NCBI GenBank assembly: GCA_035279525.1
Contig: DATEHQ010000129.1
Coordinates: 1-11,512 of the forward strand
Direction of reading: 5' to 3'
Source of the DNA: DATEHQ01 sp035279525
GTDB taxonomy: Bacteria; Chloroflexota; Dormibacteria; Dormibacterales; Dormibacteraceae
DNA length: 11,512 bases
Position numbers and translations under genes: made by a program. The notes beneath the pieces are model-generated. The model worked only from the letters and a program-made list of their open reading frames with translations, had not been told where the DNA came from and did not search any database. Every line of letters starts with the position of its first letter. The first letter of the stretch is position 1. Of the stretch, positions 6,522 to 11,512 are shown piece by piece.

Positions 6522-7364
6522 ATGAGCACAGCAGTCATCGCGCCCGTCAACCCGATGTCGGCCGAAGGCAAGGACACGGTCATGAGCGTCATGCGGCGCG
6601 ACCGGGAGAACTTCACGCGGATGGTGTCCGACCCCAAGAACTGGAACGTCGACACGCGCTGCACGGGGTGGGAGACGCGGGACCTGGTCGGCCACATGAT
6701 CGACGTGATGGAGGGCTACTTCAAGAACTGGGACGCAGCCCGGGCCGGCAAGGACGGCACCGCGCTGGGCCTGCCTGTGATGGGGGAGACGCTGAACGAC
6801 CACGCGCTCGAGTTCCGCAAGCTCTCACGGGAGGAGGCGCTCGAGCGGTTCAAGAAGGACGCGCAGAAGCTCGACAAGATGCTGGACGAGCTCACGCCCG
6901 AGGAGTGGACCGGCTTCATGGTCTATCACCCGTTCGCCGGGCCGGTGCCGGCGGGTTTCTACGGGACCTTCCAGATCATGGACTACGGCGTCCACCCTTA
7001 CGACATCGAGTACGGGCTGGGCAACAAGCTCGCCACCATCGACGAGGCGACGGCGGGCCTCATCCTTCCGTTCGCCTTCATCTTCTGGCAGTACACGGTC
7101 GACGAGAAGACGGCCAGGGGCCAGGACTTCACGTACGGCATCCAGGTCGACGGCCCCTGGGGCGGCAAGTGGCGCGCGACGGTGAAGGATGGCAAATGGT
7201 CCTCCGAGCCCGAGAGCGGGAACTTCGAAGGGTGCGACGCGCTCGTCCACTTCAACAACGCCGCCGACGCGGTGCTGACTTTTTTCCAGCGCTTCCCGGG
7301 CGGCTCGGCCAGCGGGGACGAAGAGGTGATCAAGGCGATTCGACAGCTGCACTTCCGCTTCTGA
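6522..7364 (+). CDS. Maleylpyruvate isomerase-family (MDMPI/DinB-fold) protein
   Basis: A 280-aa protein of the mycothiol-dependent maleylpyruvate isomerase family. The N-terminal DinB-like four-helix part (about 15-190) carries CTGWETRDLVGHMIDVMEGY (47-66) and MDYGVHPYDIEYGLG (153-167). An SCP2-like C-terminal part (about 200-262) has WGGKWRATVKDGKW and GCDALVHFNNAADAVL. The metal triad of the C. glutamicum enzyme (His52, Glu144, His148) maps to H58, D154 and H158, so one Glu is replaced by Asp, which can still bind metal. The reference enzyme isomerises maleylpyruvate to fumarylpyruvate in gentisate breakdown using mycothiol; many family members have other thiol-transfer or unknown roles. 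The neighbouring ring-cleaving dioxygenase makes an aromatic-degradation role attractive, but no gentisate dioxygenase or fumarylpyruvate hydrolase is seen. ATG 6522 is chosen over 6507 for its Shine-Dalgarno. Confidence 0.75.
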   Translation: MSTAVIAPVNPMSAEGKDTVMSVMRRDRENFTRMVSDPKNWNVDTRCTGWETRDLVGHMIDVMEGYFKNWDAARAGKDGTALGLPVMGETLNDHALEFRKLSREEALERFKKDAQKLDKMLDELTPEEWTGFMVYHPFAGPVPAGFYGTFQIMDYGVHPYDIEYGLGNKLATIDEATAGLILPFAFIFWQYTVDEKTARGQDFTYGIQVDGPWGGKWRATVKDGKWSSEPESGNFEGCDALVHFNNAADAVLTFFQRFPGGSASGDEEVIKAIRQLHFRF

Positions 7365-7442
7365 AGCCCTCGCGCAATCGGAGGCTCGCCGAGATTTCGC
7401 GGGTCGCCCGCCTGTGATCCGCAGCACCCTCTGGACCTCGAC

Positions 7443-7470
7443 GCTCTCCCCCGCGAACGTGGGGGAGGGC
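7443..7470. other. Strong GC hairpin before the acetyltransferase gene
   Basis: GCTCTCCCCCGC (7443-7454) pairs with GTGGGGGAGGGC (7459-7470) over twelve pairs (two G-U) around a GAAC loop. No T-run follows. It sits 79 bases after the isomerase-family stop and 13 bases before GTG 7483. It could end the upstream transcript, protect an RNA end, or hide the ribosome site of the next gene. Confidence 0.5.
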
Positions 7471-7482
7471 CAGGGCCGAGGA

Positions 7483-8019
7483 GTGCGAATTTCAGAGCTC
7501 GACCTAGAGTCGCAGCCCATGGTCGAGGCTGCGATGGGTCCAGACGGCGACCTCGTGGCCACGCGGCTCGGGCGTCGATGTCGCTGTTTTGTGGCCTGGA
7601 CCGGCGATGAGCTGGCCGGTTACGGGTGGCTCTCGACCGGCCCGGAGTGGATAGGCGAGGTGCAGCTCGAGATCACCCCGCGGGCCGGGGAAGCCTACAT
7701 CTGGAACTGCGTGACGGTGCCCGAACGCCGTCGTCGCGGGGTCTTCGGCTCCCTGCTGCTCGGGATCACCGAGCAGGCTCGCAGGGATGGGCTCGTCCGT
7801 TTGTGGATCGGCAGCGTAGCCATCCCGGCGGAAAAGGCGGTCGGTTACGCAGGCTACACGCCGGTCCTTCATTTCAGCAGCCGGACGAGGGCGGGACTTC
7901 ACTGGCTGAGGGTCACACCAGCGCCGCAAGCCGGCTCCGCAGTGGTCGCGGCAGCGCTGGAGGAGGTGTCCGTCCGCCCCGGCACCTACCTCCGCTGCTC
8001 GCGCCCGCGAAGACATTGA
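7483..8019 (+). CDS. GNAT-family N-acetyltransferase
   Basis: A 178-aa protein with a GNAT core. A first strand (VRISELDLESQ) is followed by CFVAWTGDELAGYGWLS, the usual beta-hairpin, then motif A, NCVTVPERRRRGVFGSLLLGI. R83 and G86 there start the acetyl-CoA pyrophosphate-binding loop; the third loop position is Phe88 rather than the common Gly/Ala. YAGYTPVLHF (about 124-133) corresponds to the late motif B strand. It should transfer an acetyl group from acetyl-CoA to an unknown amine. The frame is open back to GTG 7414, but that extension crosses a very stable hairpin (7443-7470), has no Shine-Dalgarno and reads as unconserved sequence, so GTG 7483 is preferred; ATG 7519 is also possible. 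No close functional link to the neighbours is evident. The 118 bases upstream hold only the hairpin. Confidence 0.75.
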   Translation: MRISELDLESQPMVEAAMGPDGDLVATRLGRRCRCFVAWTGDELAGYGWLSTGPEWIGEVQLEITPRAGEAYIWNCVTVPERRRRGVFGSLLLGITEQARRDGLVRLWIGSVAIPAEKAVGYAGYTPVLHFSSRTRAGLHWLRVTPAPQAGSAVVAAALEEVSVRPGTYLRCSRPRRH

Positions 8020-8050
8020 GCAGCCGCCGGCAAGCAATCTCTTAACACCC

Positions 8051-8079
8051 GCGACAAAACACCCGGGCGGATGTAGACT
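8051..8079 (+). promoter_or_regulatory. Candidate sigma70-type promoter for the large secreted protein
   Basis: GCGACA (8051-8056) and TAGACT (8074-8079) each match four of six consensus positions and are 17 bases apart. Transcription would start near 8086, giving a leader of about 49 bases before TTG 8135. The site lies in the 115-base gap after the acetyltransferase gene. Confidence 0.35.
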
Positions 8080-8120
8080 GCCCCGTCAACGTCGCCTGCG
8101 GATTCGCTTTGCGTGTGTCG

Positions 8121-8128
8121 GGAAGGGG
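8121..8128 (+). promoter_or_regulatory. Shine-Dalgarno of the large secreted protein
   Basis: GGAAGGGG lies six bases before TTG 8135. With the signal peptide that starts directly at this codon, it fixes the start of the gene. Confidence 0.6.
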
Positions 8129-8134
8129 CGCATT

Positions 8135-11100
8135 TTGAAGAGGGCTTGGCTCAGGTACCTCGCGGGCGGTTCGGGCCTCGTGGTCCTCCTCTACTCTTCG
8201 CCCGTGCCGGTCGCCGCGGCCGGCAACGCCGGAGTTCACCTCCACAAGACGGTCGATGCCGCTCAGGTCACCATCACGCCAAACCTCGGCCTGGCGCTGG
8301 GCGTCGACAAGTCATCGGCGATCCCGGGCGACAAGTTGACCTATACGGCTGTGGTGACGGACCCCACGGCCACATTGGGGATGGGCGGCTTCATCAATGC
8401 CGAGGCGACTTCCAGCACCGACGCGATCGTCTCGTACTACTGGGACGAGCTCCAGTCCTGCGCCCAGGGGTGCGGCAGCGGTGCGGCCGACCCCCACTGG
8501 AGCGGTGTCGCCACCTTCGAGGCCGGGCTGCCCGGCTATCAGCCGGTGACGCCGCCCGACGTCCACACAGGCTTGACCCTGGTCGCCCTGACCGTGGCCC
8601 GCTCGGGCGTCACCTACCCCACCTCTGGCGATCCCATCCTGGGCACGGACATCTCGCCGGCTGCAACCGCCGGCTGGACCTACTCGTCGGCGGTCGTGTT
8701 GACCCCCGCGCAGATCGCGGTGCTGAGCGATCCCTCGAAGACCCAGGCCGTGCGCAACGTGCTGCACTTCGAGGTCACCGCGCGCAACTCGACCGCGGCG
8801 CAGCCGTTCACCGACCCAGAAGCGTTCGCGAACCCGTTCACCACGACCTCGAACGGCGCCGCGGTGACCAACGTCACCGTCACGTACACGCTGCCAGACG
8901 GCAGCACGACGGCGGTCGGGCCGTCGCAGGTCGCGTCCCTGGCCTCGATCGCGCCAGGAGGGTCGGTCGTCACGAAGGCCACCTTCACCGTCCCGGCGCC
9001 CGCCGCACGCGGCGCCTCTGAGACGGAGGCCGCGTACGTCACGCGGCTGCGCAACATCGAAGGCTCGGCCCTTACCGGGACCGCCGGCGCCGCCGGCACG
9101 GGATTCAGCGGACCGGTCTCAGCGTCATCCTCGCCGGTCACCACCAACGAGTTCGTCCCGATCGTCACCATCGCCAAGGGCGGCCCCGCGCAGGTCGACG
9201 CCGGCGCCACGGAGACGAACCAGCTGACCCTGACGAATGGGGGCGACGCGCCGGCGACGTCGATAACCGTGACCGACAGCGTCCCCGGCGGATCAGCCGG
9301 CAGTGTGACCGGGGTTCCTTCCTCGCTGGCGGGCGCCGCCTCCGGAACCGCCGTGGCGACCTACGCGGTGCCTGCCAGTCAGGCCGCCGGCGACCTGACC
9401 GACACCGCGTCAGTCACGTGGAAGGACGCCAACGGAAATCCGTATGGCCCCCTTTCGAGCTCCTTCACGACGCAGGTGCGCAACATCCTCTTCAACGCGC
9501 GATTGACGCTCGCGCCGGCCACCGCGGGACCGAACGTGCCAGGCACCACCCAGACACTCACTGCCACCCTGCTCGACCGCAATGGAAATCCGATCAGTGG
9601 TCAGGTCGTAAGGTTCACGGTCACCGGCGCCAACCCGACCACAGGCTCCGCCGGCACCGACGTCAACGGAATCGCGACCTTCGCCTACGCCGGCACCAAC
9701 CAGGGCGATGACGTGGCGCAGGCAACTGTGACCGCGCCGGGCATCACCATCCAGTCGAACACCTCGACCATCACGTGGCTGAACGCCCTCCAGCCGGTGG
9801 CGACCACCGTCGTCCAGGGCAACTTCTTCGACAACCCCACCAACGTCTGCCATTTCGGCGCGGACACGACCACACCGCCGCTGTTCTCCCAGTCCTTTCC
9901 GAACATCATGTTCAACCCGGACCCGGCGATCTTCAAGGTCCCGCCGCCCTTCATTCGCCCCGACAGCAACGGCGTCGTTTTCAACATCTCCACCAGGCCT
10001 TTCACCGACGTCACGACAGACATCAACGGGAACCCCAGCGGCCTGATCGTCGCCCAGGGCAACGGCATCCAGGCCGGCTCGTCGGTGACCAACTTCTTCG
10101 CTTCGTTCACGGGCAACTTCGTCGTCCACCAGGCGGGCGACCTGACATTTCGCATCCTGCACGACGACGGCTACCTGCTCGGGGTGGGAGGAGCCGCAAC
10201 TCGCGTCAGCGGCGACTACGAGGGCGACGTCATTCCCGCGACAACGCCTTTCAACGGCTACCCGACGCTTGCCGCCTGGAACACGTCCAGCACCGGGTCG
10301 TCGAGCTCCGGACCGGCCACGGTTCATTTCCCCGCGCCAGGCGTCTACCCGTTCGAGCTCGACTACACCGAGTGCGGCGGCGGCCCGTTGTTCCTCGACC
10401 TGCTGACCGAGAAGTTCATCGCCCAGACAAGCCCGCTCTCGGTCTACGTCGGTTACGCCGACGGACTGCGGCCGGCCGGGTCGATCTTCCCGTTCCCTTG
10501 GTCCGGTTCGCCGAATGTGACGTTCTACGGCTGTCCGCTGCCCTGCCAGTTCGACGGCGGCGCAATCCGGATCGACAACAGCGGCAGCACGCCGGCGCAG
10601 ATCGACAGCATCACCGTTGACATCCCGTTCGCGGTCGGCGTCAACGACTGCCCGGGCGTCACACATTTCGACATCTGGCCGCACAACCTGACGATTCCCG
10701 CCGGCCAGATCGTGGTCGTCGGGCCGGAGGCCCCCGGCACTACCTGTGCCGGCGCGGCGCCGTTCGACACCTCGGACACGAGCTTCTACTGCGGACCGGA
10801 CACTGGCGTGATCCCGGTCGTGAACGTGACGTCGGGCGGCGTGACCACCAGCTTCAACGACACCACGCAAGTCCTGAACACGGGCGGACGCGACCAGGCT
10901 GACTGCGGCGGCAACGAATCACTATCCTGGCAGCGCATCGGCGGCGGTGGGACCGCCGTCAACCTCCCACTGCCTCCCGCCGCCTCGCTCAGCCTCACTC
11001 CTTTCAACGTGCCCGACGCGGTCCAGGGGCAGAGCACGACCGAGACCGTCGCGGCGATGGACGGCGCCGGCAACCCGCTGTCGAACCTGCCCGTGACCCT

Positions 11101-11512
11101 CTCCGTTTTCGGTCCGAACGCCCAGACCCAGACCGCCTCGACCGGGACGAGCGGGCTCGTGACGTTCACGTTCGGCGGAAACCTGCCGGGCACGGACACC
11201 GTGCAGGCGAGCGCGTTCGTCGAGGGCCTGCGCGCGATCTCGAACAACGGCACGGTGGTGTGGACTCCGACCGGAGGCACCAACAACCCGCTCGCGCCGT
11301 CGATCACCGTCCCGACACCGTTTGATGGCTCAGTAATCACCAAGCCGGTGCCGGTCGACGCGACGATCGCGCCGCCCAGCGGCCACACGGTGACCAGCTG
11401 GCGAGTCTTCTATCAGGCGGCCGCGGGCGGCCCGCAGGTCGTGATCGGCAGTGGCTCCGGCATGCCCCCGTCACCGCTGGGAGTGACGTTCGACCCCACC
11501 ATAGTGGCGGAC
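8135..11512 (+). CDS. Large secreted modular protein (DUF11/Big-1/PA14), 3'-partial
   Basis: The frame is open for 1126 codons from TTG 8135 to the window edge, with no stop. Residues 1-30 are a signal peptide: basic MKRAWLR, a hydrophobic stretch, then PVAAAG. Modules by reading: DUF11/CARDB-like beta domains at about 53-330, starting LGVDKSSAIPGDKLTYTAVV; another at 343-445, with LTLTNGGDAPATSITVTD; Big-1 at 456-548, with LLDRNGNPISGQVVRFTV; PA14 at about 560-762, with the hallmark HDDGYLL (D677, D678, G679); a domain of about 180 residues with six Cys (first C800, C804); a second Big-1 at 950-1040; and an Ig-like fold from 1054 that runs off the edge. PA14 domains often bind carbohydrate, and Big-1/DUF11 repeats usually form stalks, so a surface or matrix adhesion role is likely. 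The anchor and C-terminus are not visible. The dense Thr/Ser/Asn content fits an extracellular protein. Confidence 0.85.
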   Translation, partial: MKRAWLRYLAGGSGLVVLLYSSPVPVAAAGNAGVHLHKTVDAAQVTITPNLGLALGVDKSSAIPGDKLTYTAVVTDPTATLGMGGFINAEATSSTDAIVSYYWDELQSCAQGCGSGAADPHWSGVATFEAGLPGYQPVTPPDVHTGLTLVALTVARSGVTYPTSGDPILGTDISPAATAGWTYSSAVVLTPAQIAVLSDPSKTQAVRNVLHFEVTARNSTAAQPFTDPEAFANPFTTTSNGAAVTNVTVTYTLPDGSTTAVGPSQVASLASIAPGGSVVTKATFTVPAPAARGASETEAAYVTRLRNIEGSALTGTAGAAGTGFSGPVSASSSPVTTNEFVPIVTIAKGGPAQVDAGATETNQLTLTNGGDAPATSITVTDSVPGGSAGSVTGVPSSLAGAASGTAVATYAVPASQAAGDLTDTASVTWKDANGNPYGPLSSSFTTQVRNILFNARLTLAPATAGPNVPGTTQTLTATLLDRNGNPISGQVVRFTVTGANPTTGSAGTDVNGIATFAYAGTNQGDDVAQATVTAPGITIQSNTSTITWLNALQPVATTVVQGNFFDNPTNVCHFGADTTTPPLFSQSFPNIMFNPDPAIFKVPPPFIRPDSNGVVFNISTRPFTDVTTDINGNPSGLIVAQGNGIQAGSSVTNFFASFTGNFVVHQAGDLTFRILHDDGYLLGVGGAATRVSGDYEGDVIPATTPFNGYPTLAAWNTSSTGSSSSGPATVHFPAPGVYPFELDYTECGGGPLFLDLLTEKFIAQTSPLSVYVGYADGLRPAGSIFPFPWSGSPNVTFYGCPLPCQFDGGAIRIDNSGSTPAQIDSITVDIPFAVGVNDCPGVTHFDIWPHNLTIPAGQIVVVGPEAPGTTCAGAAPFDTSDTSFYCGPDTGVIPVVNVTSGGVTTSFNDTTQVLNTGGRDQADCGGNESLSWQRIGGGGTAVNLPLPPAASLSLTPFNVPDAVQGQSTTETVAAMDGAGNPLSNLPVTLSVFGPNAQTQTASTGTSGLVTFTFGGNLPGTDTVQASAFVEGLRAISNNGTVVWTPTGGTNNPLAPSITVPTPFDGSVITKPVPVDATIAPPSGHTVTSWRVFYQAAAGGPQVVIGSGSGMPPSPLGVTFDPTIVAD

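Noticed and set aside
9410..10870. 486-codon open frame on the minus strand
   Set aside because: It is antisense to the modular secreted protein, which carries signal peptide and PA14 motifs. Its Arg/Val/Asp-rich composition is typical of the opposite strand of GC-rich genes.
1..11512. Defence island, CRISPR, mobile element or RNA genes
   Set aside because: I saw no regularly spaced repeats, transposase or integrase motifs, att-like repeats, or tRNA/rRNA signatures on either strand. The genes are metabolic or exported proteins.

Overview
The window is G+C-rich (roughly two thirds by eye), densely coded bacterial DNA. Starts are mostly non-ATG: of the ten starts I can place, four are TTG, four GTG and two ATG. 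This fits a high-GC soil-type bacterium of the Actinomycetota, Chloroflexota or Dormibacterota kind. A mycothiol-dependent-isomerase family protein leans that way too, but nothing here fixes the phylum. I see no rRNA, tRNA, CRISPR array, transposase or phage gene.

Layout. (1) 1-1272: 3' part of a secreted protein with a HExxE-type putative zinc site, closed by a strong intrinsic terminator. (2) 1354-2137: a tight three-gene cluster (three-helix membrane protein, 97-aa soluble protein, 54-aa basic protein), all of unknown function. A perfect 18-bp palindrome follows, lying between convergent genes. (3) 2205-3242, minus strand: a stand-alone MetE-type zinc methyltransferase catalytic domain. 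(4) 3312-5449, divergent from it: a PaaK-like adenylate-forming CoA ligase, overlapped by 4 bp by a citryl-CoA-lyase/citrate-synthase-like protein whose usual catalytic Asp position reads Thr. (5) 5513-7364: a two-domain VOC ring-cleaving dioxygenase (PcpA/LinE/MhqO type) and a maleylpyruvate-isomerase-family (MDMPI/DinB-fold) protein. (6) 7483-8019: a GNAT acetyltransferase preceded by a strong hairpin. (7) 8135 to the window end: a very large secreted modular protein (DUF11/CARDB-like, Big-1, PA14, a Cys-rich domain, Big-1, Ig-like) that is open at the right edge. It begins at a TTG with a good Shine-Dalgarno sequence.

How they may work together. The centre (3312-7364) reads as a possible catabolic cluster: acyl-CoA formation, a C-C lyase/condensing-fold enzyme, aromatic ring cleavage, and an isomerase-fold enzyme of the type that follows gentisate cleavage. 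That link is inference from order and family only; no canonical pathway (paa, gentisate, citrate) is complete here. The two flanking secreted proteins appear unrelated to this module.
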